IMG/VR virus record: IMGVR_UViG_3300044615_000093
Coordinates: 1-21,525 of that record
DNA length: 21,525 nt
Direction: 5' to 3' (one strand)
Source of the DNA: a virus
The position numbers and the translations under genes were made by a program. This document shows positions 13,573 through 21,064 of the stretch, piece by piece (the stretch's first letter is position 1; the number at the start of each line of letters is the position of its first letter). Below the pieces are notes generated by a model, which saw nothing but the letters and a program-made list of their open reading frames with translations, was not told where the DNA came from and did not search any database.

Positions 13573-15750
13573 ATGGCTAAATATAAAACATCAGCTGAAG
13601 CAATTGCTGACTTGTCTCAACAACTTAAAGAAAAAAAGACTCTTCTTAAAGGTGTTGAAGGAACAACAGATGTTGTTTTAAAGAAAAACGCAGACAAGCT
13701 GAGAACTGAGATTGCTAAACTTGAAAATCAGTTAAGCATTGAAACACTATCTGCTCAAGGTTCTGCGGGTAAACTAGGTGTTGCTGGTGCTGGTTTATTA
13801 GCTGGTATTCCTAGAGGTTTTACAACAATGATTGACTTAGCTGCTCAAGGTGCAACTAAGCTTGAAGAGTTATTACCTACACTAGCTAAGTCTCAAGTAA
13901 TGGGTTCTTCACAAATGCGTCCTGATTACTTATTAACACCTAAAGTTCTTCCTGGTGTTGAGTCTACATCAGCGGAATCTGCCCCTGCTTTTGGTCTAGG
14001 TGAAGGTGCTGGCATGTCGTTAATTGGCGGTCCAAAGCAACTTGTAATTGGTGGTGTAACTCGTGCCATAGATGAGAGATTTTTTGACGGAGTGCCTTTT
14101 ACACAATTATCTACAGCTGCTATTCAGATAGGGGCTGCATTAAGAGGCGGAGTTCGTAATTGGAATCAAAATAAACAAGTTAAGAAAATACTTGATAGCT
14201 TAGGACCTGACGGAGAAAAAGCATTTAACAAGTTTATGGCTGCTGGTCAAAGCAGCTCAGACCCTATTGTTGCTGGTGAGTTTGCTAGAATTAGACAAAA
14301 CCCACAATTTGCTGAGTTGTTTAATGTGTTGGAAAGAGCATATTCTGAATCAACAATAAAAGCAACTAGACCTACAGTAGCTAAAGGGTATGACCCAGAA
14401 AAAACAGGCTCAGCTGTATTTCAAGCTTTTGAAGGAAGAATACTAAAGCTTAGAGAAGACATTATGGGTAAAGCAGCACCTAAGTTTGACGCTGCTCTTA
14501 AGATGGGCGGTAACAACGACATCATTATGACAGAAAACACTGTTAAACAGTTAGATGGTCTAGTTAACGAGTTTTCAGCTGCTGTTGGTAAAACAGGAGC
14601 AGGAACAACAGATGCTACAGCTTCTTTAAAGTTTGTTACATCTTTAAGAGATGATTTAGCTGCTGGTAGAATATCTCCTGAGCGTATGAAAGCTTTATTG
14701 AGTGAGTTTGGCTCTAAAGCTAAAAAAGGAGAATCTTTAATTGAGAATGTAAGCTCAGATTCTCAAAAAAGAATTGCAAGTGCTATCTTTGGTGGTCTTA
14801 GAGACGACTTAACAATGACAGCACAAACATCTACTGTGCCTCGTATTCGTGAAGTAGCTAAACGATTAGAAGATGCTAGACAAACTGTTAAACAAGGTTA
14901 CGATGCTTTAGAAACTTTTACAGCTCAAGGTCTCCCTAAAGTTATTTCTGAAATGAACATTAAACAAGTTGACACGGATACTTTGTTAAAAACAATTAAA
15001 AGTTTAACTCCAAAACAAAAAGACAGCATGGCGGCTGTTTTACAGGATACAGCACCAGAAGATTTAAAGCGTATTAAACAAGTAATGTTTGACGACTATG
15101 TACAAGGAGCAAGAACGGTTCTTCCTGACGGAATGCCTGGTGTAGATTTAAAATTATTAGCAACTAAATTTAACACTGCTTCAGAGCCTGTTAAAAAAGA
15201 CATGGCTTTTGCATTAGGTGCAAACTATGATGATTTTTCAAAGAGAATGCAAGACGCTCAGGAAGCTTTTAAATATCAACAAAAATATGCAGGTGTAAAA
15301 GGCGGTCCTATATTAGACACTGCTGCAGTAGATGCTGCATCATCGGCAGCTGCTGTTGGATTTGGGTATGCTCCAGCAAAAGCAGTATCTTTAGGTGGTA
15401 GAGCTATTAATTTACTTGGTGGTGGTTTATCAGATGAACAAACAATTAGATTGCTTACTTCTCCAGAAACAAGAACATTGTTAAGAGAAGCCAGACTAAG
15501 TCCTACAGGTGTTAAAACATTACAAAAGGTTGAAGAAGCCTTGTTTGTGCCATCAACACCTGTGAAACCGTTGTCTTCTGCAGCTCAGATTGGTATTAGA
15601 ACAACAGCTCCTACAGAACAGCCTATGTTAAATCCTTTTGAAGCCATTGGAGCAGATGAATCAATAATGCCTACAGAAGGTCCAGCTGCTGGTGGTAATC
15701 AGCAACCTGAAGCTGTGAATCCTTTTGAAGCAATCGGAGCTGCTGATTAA
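13573..15750 (+). CDS. Large internal virion protein with C-terminal repeat
   Basis: A 725-aa protein, largest on the plus strand. Residues 15-60 are coiled coil (LSQQLKEKKTLLKGVEGT). Two weakly hydrophobic Gly/Ala segments (around 66-85: VAGAGLLAGIPRGFTTMIDL, and near 590-615: AASSAAAVGFGYAPAKAV) could touch membranes during ejection. The rest is helical with no enzymatic motif; I see no lytic transglycosylase motif like that in T7 gp16. The C-terminus carries two copies of NPFEAIGA (residues 687-694 and 716-723), a motif that resembles the NPFD-type tails of some phage ejection proteins. It starts 1 bp after the previous stop and ends one base inside the next start. Confidence 0.75.
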   Translation: MAKYKTSAEAIADLSQQLKEKKTLLKGVEGTTDVVLKKNADKLRTEIAKLENQLSIETLSAQGSAGKLGVAGAGLLAGIPRGFTTMIDLAAQGATKLEELLPTLAKSQVMGSSQMRPDYLLTPKVLPGVESTSAESAPAFGLGEGAGMSLIGGPKQLVIGGVTRAIDERFFDGVPFTQLSTAAIQIGAALRGGVRNWNQNKQVKKILDSLGPDGEKAFNKFMAAGQSSSDPIVAGEFARIRQNPQFAELFNVLERAYSESTIKATRPTVAKGYDPEKTGSAVFQAFEGRILKLREDIMGKAAPKFDAALKMGGNNDIIMTENTVKQLDGLVNEFSAAVGKTGAGTTDATASLKFVTSLRDDLAAGRISPERMKALLSEFGSKAKKGESLIENVSSDSQKRIASAIFGGLRDDLTMTAQTSTVPRIREVAKRLEDARQTVKQGYDALETFTAQGLPKVISEMNIKQVDTDTLLKTIKSLTPKQKDSMAAVLQDTAPEDLKRIKQVMFDDYVQGARTVLPDGMPGVDLKLLATKFNTASEPVKKDMAFALGANYDDFSKRMQDAQEAFKYQQKYAGVKGGPILDTAAVDAASSAAAVGFGYAPAKAVSLGGRAINLLGGGLSDEQTIRLLTSPETRTLLREARLSPTGVKTLQKVEEALFVPSTPVKPLSSAAQIGIRTTAPTEQPMLNPFEAIGADESIMPTEGPAAGGNQQPEAVNPFEAIGAAD

Positions 15751-16205
15751 TGAAACATTTACTATACCTTTGGATAGGTCTAGTCATTGTTTGTCTAAGC
15801 TATGTCCCAGTACACGCACAGACGATAGTAACTGATTCTACTTCTAACAGTAAGACAAAGGTAGAGTCGCCTCCTCCTTCAGCTATCTCACCGTCTATTA
15901 CAACCATCAATAACAAGATGTGTAGTAGCGGTGTGGCTGCAGCGGTACAGACTCAAATCTTTGGTATTTCGATGGGAACTACTGTCAGAGATTCTAACTG
16001 TGAAATGATTATCAAGGCTGAGTCACTGTTCAACATGCAAATGAAAACAGCTGCAGTGTCAGTCATGTGTCAAGACTCAGCTATCTGGTGGGCAATGTGG
16101 GATGCTGGCACATTCTGTCCCGTTGAAGGTAAGGTAGGTGTTGAAGCTAAGAACTATTGGCTAAACAACGAAGCATTGATTCCTACTCGTCCTAAGATAA
16201 GATGA
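15750..16205 (+). CDS. Secreted Cys-containing protein of the lysis block
   Basis: A 151-aa protein with a signal peptide (residues 1-23: Lys-His start, hydrophobic core LWIGLVIVCLSYVP, cleavage after VHA). The mature part has four Cys (58, 84, 107, 123) that could form two disulphides, consistent with a periplasmic location. Motifs such as SPPPSAISPSITTINN and GTTVRDSNCE are, as I recall, shared with proteins at the same place in pelagic podoviruses. Role unknown; it lies just before another secreted protein and the lysis genes. It overlaps the preceding stop by 1 bp and the next start by 4 bp. Confidence 0.78.
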   Translation: MKHLLYLWIGLVIVCLSYVPVHAQTIVTDSTSNSKTKVESPPPSAISPSITTINNKMCSSGVAAAVQTQIFGISMGTTVRDSNCEMIIKAESLFNMQMKTAAVSVMCQDSAIWWAMWDAGTFCPVEGKVGVEAKNYWLNNEALIPTRPKIR

Positions 16206-17413
16206 AATGGTTGGTAGCCTTTCTAGCCTGTATTGGCATAGCACAGGCTCAAGTTATACAGCATCAAATCAGTGATGATGGCTATGCTAGAGTTCCACTC
16301 CAGTTTGCTTTTCCTTACTACGGTCGTGTGTTCACTGAATCTTATATGTTTAGCAACGGTGTTGTTGGTTTCCTCAATCCGACAAATCACTTCTGTTGTT
16401 CAGGATATGACATAACACAGCCTAATCATCCGTTTAGCTTTGCTATTATGCCACTGCAGACGGACTTGATTAACTACGGTCAAGGCAGGTTCTTAACTGA
16501 AGGAACTGCACAGTATCAGCGATATGTCTGGGAAAATATCTCAGAGTTTGGTATCCCACAGAATCTAAATACCTTTGGTGTAGAGATTAGACCTAGTGGC
16601 TTTATTGGGGTGCATTATGAGCAAATCAATATAGACCCTTGGCGAACAGTAACAATGGGTATGACTGGAGATAGTTCACTGAACCAGTACACCTTGCACT
16701 ACAGTGGTGCAGGGTTTAATAGAACAGAAAATGTGTCGTATATTACACATTCTACTGGGGATATATGCTTAACAGACCCTCTGTTTAGTCCTAGCTGTGC
16801 AGGGTATGCTCAAGCTTATTTAACACAACAATGTGGATTAAATGCTCTCTATGACCCAAGCTGTCCAGGATACACTCAAGCTTATTACAATCAACAATGC
16901 AGCACTAACCCGTTGTATGACAGAGGATGTAGTGGATACGCAGAAGCTTATGCACTTGCTAACATTGTGTCAACACCAAGGACAGTTGTTTCAGCACCAG
17001 TACTTCAAGTCAGTACAACAGGCACAGTTAGCGTTGAAACTCCTATCGTGTCTGACACAGTTGTCAACGAAGTCATAACGAGACCAGTCAATGCTACCGT
17101 ATCAGTTCAACAAAATAATACGCAATCTACAACTCAAACTGCCCAAGCAGAACCAAAGGCTGAGAAGAAGGCGGAAGCTAAACCAGTGGCAAAGCAGAAC
17201 AGAAATGAAGTTAAGAATGAAGTCACGCAGACAGCACCAGTGATGGTGGATGTTCCTGTGCAGGTACAGCCGTTGATGATTGTCGATATGCTGTTTAGGA
17301 ATATGGTTAAGAAACCAATACAAGATAATAATAGGAGCTACTACGCTCTGATAATGGGAAGTCAGAAAACACACGAGGAGATGGTAGATGAGCAGTACAG
17401 AAAAAGAGATTAG
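16202..17413 (+). CDS. Secreted protein with NIDO-like domain and Cys repeats
   Basis: A 403-aa protein with a signal peptide (residues 1-16, cleavage after AQA). Residues about 30-180 are beta-rich and resemble NIDO-type domains (LQFAFPYYGRVFTESYMFSN, then TFGVEIRPSGFIGVHYEQ). Residues 189-254 are three tandem 22-residue units, each with two Cys and a GYxxAY end (see the repeat entry). Residues 255-345 are Thr/Val then Lys/Glu/Ala-rich and likely disordered; the end is charged. It overlaps the next gene by 26 bp. A periplasmic or outer-surface role is inferred; it could serve lysis, exclusion of other phages or adhesion. No enzyme motif is visible. Confidence 0.75.
   Translation: MKWLVAFLACIGIAQAQVIQHQISDDGYARVPLQFAFPYYGRVFTESYMFSNGVVGFLNPTNHFCCSGYDITQPNHPFSFAIMPLQTDLINYGQGRFLTEGTAQYQRYVWENISEFGIPQNLNTFGVEIRPSGFIGVHYEQINIDPWRTVTMGMTGDSSLNQYTLHYSGAGFNRTENVSYITHSTGDICLTDPLFSPSCAGYAQAYLTQQCGLNALYDPSCPGYTQAYYNQQCSTNPLYDRGCSGYAEAYALANIVSTPRTVVSAPVLQVSTTGTVSVETPIVSDTVVNEVITRPVNATVSVQQNNTQSTTQTAQAEPKAEKKAEAKPVAKQNRNEVKNEVTQTAPVMVDVPVQVQPLMIVDMLFRNMVKKPIQDNNRSYYALIMGSQKTHEEMVDEQYRKRD
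16766..16963 (+). repeat. Three 22-residue (66-bp) Cys repeats
   Basis: Each unit follows C-x3-(P/A)-L-(F/Y)-x3-C-x-G-Y-x-(Q/E)-A-Y. Cys pairs are at residues 189/199, 211/221 and 233/243, so the period is exactly 22 residues. Units 1 and 2 end in QQ before the next Cys; unit 3 diverges at its end (ALAN). The DNA copies are diverged, which indicates conservation at the protein level. Confidence 0.92.
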
Positions 17414-17813
17414 CGTAGCTGGCTTCAGCTTTAAACTGACTAACAAACTTATGGTGATGGTTATTGCTATTGCACCTGTTGTTGGCGGTGCATTCTGGGG
17501 TGCTTTTGAAGTCTACAATGACTATATGTCTATGCGTTCTGCCATCAAGAGCTATGTCAGCCCAGACTTTACTGACTACGATAAGAAGATAGCTCTATTA
17601 GAAGAGTCTACAGCTAAAGTGAACGACTACACCAGAGACATCAAGAATGACATCAAGAACGATGTGCGTCGCCTAGAGAAGGTAGTAGAGCAGGTTGAGA
17701 GAGACGGTAAGCAGTTGTCTCGTGATGTTGACAAAGACCTTCGTGAGATGCGTAGAGAGACTGACAGCAAGATTAAAAGAGCTTTAGATAACCCATTGGC
17801 AAACAAGGAGTAA
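17388..17813 (+). CDS. Membrane protein with coiled-coil tail
   Basis: A 141-aa protein with one membrane segment at about residues 21-41 (LMVMVIAIAPVVGGAFWGAF) and a long charged coiled coil at about 65-130 (KIALLEESTAKVNDYTRDIK, then RRLEKVVEQVERDGKQL). It sits between a secreted protein and a holin. The layout suits a lysis accessory protein or an inner-membrane spanin-like component, but no matching outer-membrane lipoprotein is visible. The ATG lies 26 bp inside the upstream gene. Function is inferred from topology and neighbours only. Confidence 0.7.
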   Translation: MSSTEKEISVAGFSFKLTNKLMVMVIAIAPVVGGAFWGAFEVYNDYMSMRSAIKSYVSPDFTDYDKKIALLEESTAKVNDYTRDIKNDIKNDVRRLEKVVEQVERDGKQLSRDVDKDLREMRRETDSKIKRALDNPLANKE

Positions 17814-17815
17814 GT

Positions 17816-18319
17816 ATGTTTTCATTAATTTCAACACTAGGTGGATTGTTAGTCTCAGGACTACCTAGTCTACTAGGTTTCTTCCAAGACAAGTCTGACA
17901 AGAAGCATGAGTTAGAACTAGCTCAGATGCAGACTGACAGAGAGCTACAGATGATGGAGCGAGGGTTCATTGCTCAAGCCAAGGTAGAAGAGATTCGTAC
18001 AGACCAAATCATGATGGAAACTGACTCTGAGATGACCAAGGCTGCCTATGCACACGATGCTAAGGTGCTTGAGAGAGCGTCTCCTTGGGCTTCTACATTC
18101 GTTGCTACTGTTCGCCCTGTAGTGACTTACTTGTTTGTGGCTGAGTTGTTCATCATCAATATCGGTATTGGTTGGTATCTATTCACTCACGGTACTTTGA
18201 TTACAAGCGTTGATGACTTCCTTAGAGCCACTGACATGATATTCAGTGAAGATGAGATGGCGATGCTTGGTGCTATCATTGGTTACTGGTTTGGTTCTAG
18301 GGGCTGGTCTAAGAAATGA
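17816..18319 (+). CDS. Holin with three hydrophobic segments (GTA-holin-like)
   Basis: A 167-aa protein. Segment 1 is at about residues 1-23 (ISTLGGLLVSGLPSLLGFF), followed by a long charged helix (24-90), segment 2 at 102-124 (VVTYLFVAELFIINIGIGW) and segment 3 at 147-161 (EMAMLGAIIGYWFGSRG). The ATVRPVVTY and IIGYWFGSR motifs are those of the holin family of gene-transfer agents (three-segment type, PF11351 as I recall). It should form the inner-membrane lesion that releases the endolysin. It has an AAGGAG ribosome site, and its stop overlaps the endolysin start (ATGA). Confidence 0.85.
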   Translation: MFSLISTLGGLLVSGLPSLLGFFQDKSDKKHELELAQMQTDRELQMMERGFIAQAKVEEIRTDQIMMETDSEMTKAAYAHDAKVLERASPWASTFVATVRPVVTYLFVAELFIINIGIGWYLFTHGTLITSVDDFLRATDMIFSEDEMAMLGAIIGYWFGSRGWSKK

Positions 18320-18792
18320 AAGTAAGTCAAAAGTGTATAGAACAGATTAAGAAAGATGAGGGTGTCCGTAACAAGCCTTATCAATGTCCTGCACTTTTAT
18401 GGACGGTTGGGGTTGGTCATGTTATTGACCCCCATCACGCTAAAGTTCCAATGGCTGATAGAAAAGCACTCCCTATTCCTGCAGGTTGGGATAGGATTCT
18501 AACTTCAATAGAGATAGACGACATCCTTCGTACAGACCTCAATAGGTTTGAAGCTGGTGTCTTGCGTCTGATTAAAGTACCATTGACTCAAGGACAGTTT
18601 GATGCCTTGGTGAGCTTTAGCTTTAATGTAGGCTTAGGTAACTTACAGAACTCTACATTGCGTATGAAGGTCAATAGAGGCGAATACGAGGCTGCCGCAG
18701 AGCAGTTCCTAGTCTGGACCAAAGCTGGCGGTAAAGTTCTTAAAGGCTTAGTTATTAGACGAACCCACGAAAAAGAGATGTTCGAGTCTTAA
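18316..18792 (+). CDS. Endolysin, GH24 lysozyme with E-C-T triad
   Basis: A 158-aa muramidase that cleaves the glycan chain of peptidoglycan. The catalytic spacing E-x8-(D/C)-x5-T of T4-type lysozymes is met by E15, C24 and T30 (KKDEGVRNKPYQCPALLWTV, then GVGH). The usual Asp is replaced by Cys, a known variant of this triad. Residues 95-125 include QGQFDALVSFSFNVGLGNLQ, the second conserved block, and 146-158 the GLVIRRTHEKEMF end. No signal peptide is present, so export depends on the holin. It is the last plus-strand gene; the 21-bp repeat starts at the base after its stop codon. Confidence 0.93.
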   Translation: MKVSQKCIEQIKKDEGVRNKPYQCPALLWTVGVGHVIDPHHAKVPMADRKALPIPAGWDRILTSIEIDDILRTDLNRFEAGVLRLIKVPLTQGQFDALVSFSFNVGLGNLQNSTLRMKVNRGEYEAAAEQFLVWTKAGGKVLKGLVIRRTHEKEMFES

Positions 18793-18862
18793 TATTACCG
18801 TTCGGGAAAGTTTGCTTAAATATTGTGCAAATAACAGCTTTTATTACCGTTCGGGAAAGTTT
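18793..18862. repeat. Two 21-bp direct repeats at the convergent junction
   Basis: Two identical 21-base copies (18793-18813 and 18842-18862), start to start 49 bp, each carrying ATTACCGTTCGGGAAAGTTT. Copy 1 starts on the base after the endolysin stop codon. Both are followed by related TGCAAAT sequences (18825-18832 region and 18864-18870). I see no third copy in the window. Candidate roles are phage promoter, replication or packaging site, or protein-binding site; none is proven. Confidence 0.9.
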
Positions 18863-18920
18863 ATGCAAATCCTCTTTTGAAAAGTGGAATTACATGAAAA
18901 CCCATAAAAATATCCTTATA

Positions 18921-18939
18921 AATCGGAAAACTACCGATT
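18921..18939. other. Short hairpin in the convergent gap
   Basis: AATCGG (18921-18926) and CCGATT (18934-18939) form a perfect 6-bp stem around a 7-base A-rich loop. There is no T run directly after it on either strand, so it is not a standard terminator. It may contribute to 3' end protection or mark a binding site. Confidence 0.5.
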
Positions 18940-18947
18940 AACTGTGT

Positions 18948-18974
18948 AAAAAAAGACAGCCCCGAAGGGCTGCC
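18948..18974 (-). terminator. Intrinsic terminator of the minus-strand operon
   Basis: Read on the minus strand, GGCAGCCC and GGGCTGTC flank a TTCG loop (perfect core of six pairs: 18957-18962 with 18967-18972) and are followed by seven T (18954-18948). It lies 34 bp after the 50-aa gene and ends the minus-strand transcript. A weaker hairpin (GTCTC 18981-18985, GAGAC 18991-18995) lies just before it. No equivalent plus-strand terminator is visible after the endolysin. Confidence 0.92.
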
Positions 18975-19007
18975 ATAAAGGTCTCGGAAGGAGACTACAC
19001 AAGGAAA

Positions 19008-19160
19008 CTATTTAACAGGCTTGTAGGACTTTAACGCTTCTCTAAGAACATCGTTAATACCCCTACTGAGTAGAAACTCTTTAGCCTCTTCATCAAGCTC
19101 TAGTTCAATAATAGCCGAACCATCCGCTTCTTCAATAAGTTTTAATAAGTCTATCTTCAT
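19008..19160 (-). CDS. 50-aa protein coupled to the ribonucleotide reductase
   Basis: A complete 50-aa frame, MKIDLLKLIEEADGSAIIEL continuing to an acidic helical part (ELDEEAKEFLLSRGINDVL) and a basic end. Its ATG overlaps the nrdJ stop codon (ATGA), so it is translated with nrdJ; a CAGGAG sequence lies about 14 bases upstream within nrdJ. The composition (alternating hydrophobic strand, then helix) suggests a small folded domain. I do not know a family for it. Partner or regulator of the reductase is one possibility, based only on coupling. Confidence 0.8.
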   Translation of the reverse strand: MKIDLLKLIEEADGSAIIELELDEEAKEFLLSRGINDVLREALKSYKPVK

Positions 19161-21061
19161 TTTACTGGACAAGCTCCTGAAGCACACTCATCACCGCCAT
19201 CGAAAGATGCTTCATCAATCTTAGTGATTAGTTTAGTTTTAGATACCAACTCATCATAAGCTTCTTTTGTTATCTCTTCATAAGGGGCTTGTTTAAAGCC
19301 ATGCTCACTGTGTAACAAGAAAGACAAAGACTTATGATTGTTCTTGTAGTTCTTAGCTAGATACTTTTTAATTTCAGGTAACTCTTCTTTACGGTAGTAA
19401 ACAGTACAAGACACAGAGTTATCACTCCAAACTTCCTGTAACCATTTAACTGTCTCTAACTGAGAGATAGCTGTCATTTCACTAGCTAAAACAGTTCCTT
19501 CTGGATAGGCAAAAGGGAAAGACACGACAACAGTGCTGTGGTCTTCAGAGCCATCAAAGTTCTGCTGATACTCTACAGGATAGCCATGCTCACGACATAC
19601 ATTAACCAACGAATGGTCGGCTGAGATGCGGATACGACGAATCATATACTGAGCGTAAGCAGGATGACAACCTGGAGTAACACCTGGCAACAAAGACAAT
19701 GTACCACTAGGCTTAACAGTTGTAATCTTTACTGATGTCGGGAAGCCGTGCTCTTCGCTATACTTATTGTCAAAGTAACGAAGTTGTGTATAAGCAGGTC
19801 TTAACCAAGCTTTTTGTTCTTCGCTTGCTTGTAGTACACCTGTAACTCCGATACCCATACGCATATTCTTATGCACAATATCAGCTGTCTCATCTAAGTG
19901 ACAAGGTAGAGCTAAAGAGTGCTTATTGATGCGATACAGCAACTGACAGATGTCTACAAACTCTTCGTATGTTGACACATTAGGAAGCCATACTTCAGCA
20001 AGACAGCAAGTTTCATAAGCAGCTAGTGACTGTTCTGCACATGGATTGTAGCCTTGTACATCAGGGTCTGGATACTGTGTCTCACCTAAACGACCCATCT
20101 TACGGCTCAATTTAAGGTTGATTAAACCGTAGGGTTCTCCCTTACCTTCATAACCATCCCAGAAGTACTCGTGTAAGTCTTTAATGTCGTTACACACTAC
20201 TGAGTTGTTAGACATAGCTCTCCACGAGGGAATGTTACCCATATCCCAACGCTTCGCTAACAAGTATTCAACATCATCAGCATCACCAATAGCAATCTGT
20301 GCAGAGCGACGCACATTACCAGCCACGACAACAGCACCAATAATGTTCATAATATCTAAGCAGTCAATAGGGCGGAGATTACGACCAACTCTCTTCTCTA
20401 ACACTTCACTAATCTTATTAATACCCCAGCATAGGTCTTCTGGACCACTAGCTGTACCACCAAAGCCTTTGATTGGAGCACCCTTACCACGGATGTTCAT
20501 TGTAGAGAAAGAGAATGTACTCTTCTTGTCGCTTAGAAAAGCTGCTTTAAGCGTTTTACCGAGAAGTGCAACCCATCCCTCCCTAGAATCAGGAACAATA
20601 AAATCAGCATCGGCAACATCAAGGCGAGTCGGAGCAGAAAAGCTGGGATTAACAATAGGTAATTTATCAACATTAACTTTCTGAATATTATAACCAACAC
20701 CAGAGCCAAGCATTAACATATCCATCGCCCATGTGAAAGGACGAACAGGCTCATTGATAACAGTAAAAGCACAGTTTTGAAGACTGGCTAGACCTAACTT
20801 GTCTACAGTACCTGTCCCCATTTGCCAAAGAAATCGACCAGCAACAGTGCCTTTCAATTCCATTAAGTATTTTTTCAATCTTTCATTTTCTTCTTGTGTA
20901 AAACCAACATTCAACTGCTTGTTCGCTGATGTGATTACACGATTCACTGTGTCTTCAAACTCTTCTGTAGGGCTATTAATATCTGCTTCGTTCATACGAC
21001 GAGCATAAGTTCTTTTATAAGTAATGTACCCAACGGTACTAAACGGTGTCTTGTGTTCCAT
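19157..21061 (-). CDS. nrdJ: Adenosylcobalamin-dependent ribonucleotide reductase, class II
   Basis: A 634-aa enzyme that reduces ribonucleotides (triphosphates in the monomeric subclass) to deoxyribonucleotides for phage DNA synthesis, using a cobalamin-generated thiyl radical. Signatures correspond to Lactobacillus leichmannii RTPR: C97 in LQNCAF and C352 (11 after C341) as the redox pair, C341 and E343 in NPCAEQ as radical Cys and Glu, PSGTLSLLPGVTPGCHPAY at 451-469, and C626/C631 in the C-terminal CASGAC as the shuttle pair. It is about 100 residues shorter than RTPR (739 aa). GGAAG lies 9 bases before the ATG. No class I subunits or thioredoxin are in the window, so host reductant and host B12 are probably used. 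Confidence 0.93.
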   Translation of the reverse strand: MEHKTPFSTVGYITYKRTYARRMNEADINSPTEEFEDTVNRVITSANKQLNVGFTQEENERLKKYLMELKGTVAGRFLWQMGTGTVDKLGLASLQNCAFTVINEPVRPFTWAMDMLMLGSGVGYNIQKVNVDKLPIVNPSFSAPTRLDVADADFIVPDSREGWVALLGKTLKAAFLSDKKSTFSFSTMNIRGKGAPIKGFGGTASGPEDLCWGINKISEVLEKRVGRNLRPIDCLDIMNIIGAVVVAGNVRRSAQIAIGDADDVEYLLAKRWDMGNIPSWRAMSNNSVVCNDIKDLHEYFWDGYEGKGEPYGLINLKLSRKMGRLGETQYPDPDVQGYNPCAEQSLAAYETCCLAEVWLPNVSTYEEFVDICQLLYRINKHSLALPCHLDETADIVHKNMRMGIGVTGVLQASEEQKAWLRPAYTQLRYFDNKYSEEHGFPTSVKITTVKPSGTLSLLPGVTPGCHPAYAQYMIRRIRISADHSLVNVCREHGYPVEYQQNFDGSEDHSTVVVSFPFAYPEGTVLASEMTAISQLETVKWLQEVWSDNSVSCTVYYRKEELPEIKKYLAKNYKNNHKSLSFLLHSEHGFKQAPYEEITKEAYDELVSKTKLITKIDEASFDGGDECASGACPVK

Positions 21062-21064
21062 GTA

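Noticed and set aside
16766-16963. 66-bp period as a DNA-level tandem repeat or minisatellite
   Set aside because: The DNA copies are diverged and the regular spacing is in the protein; better described as a protein repeat.
17102-17446. 114-aa minus-strand frame with hydrophobic stretches
   Set aside because: Antisense to the low-complexity tail of the secreted protein; hydrophobicity is a by-product of complementing Lys/Glu/Gln/Thr codons.
18793-18862. Reading the two 21-bp repeats as a CRISPR array
   Set aside because: Only two copies with one 28-bp interval, no further repeats, no cas genes, and a phage structural context.
18793-19007. A tRNA or integration (att) site in the convergent gap
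   Set aside because: No cloverleaf or CCA-type end can be drawn, and there is no integrase in the window.
20184-20684. 166-aa plus-strand open frame opposite nrdJ
   Set aside because: Antisense shadow of the reductase, whose catalytic motifs fix the coding strand; composition is unlike a real protein.
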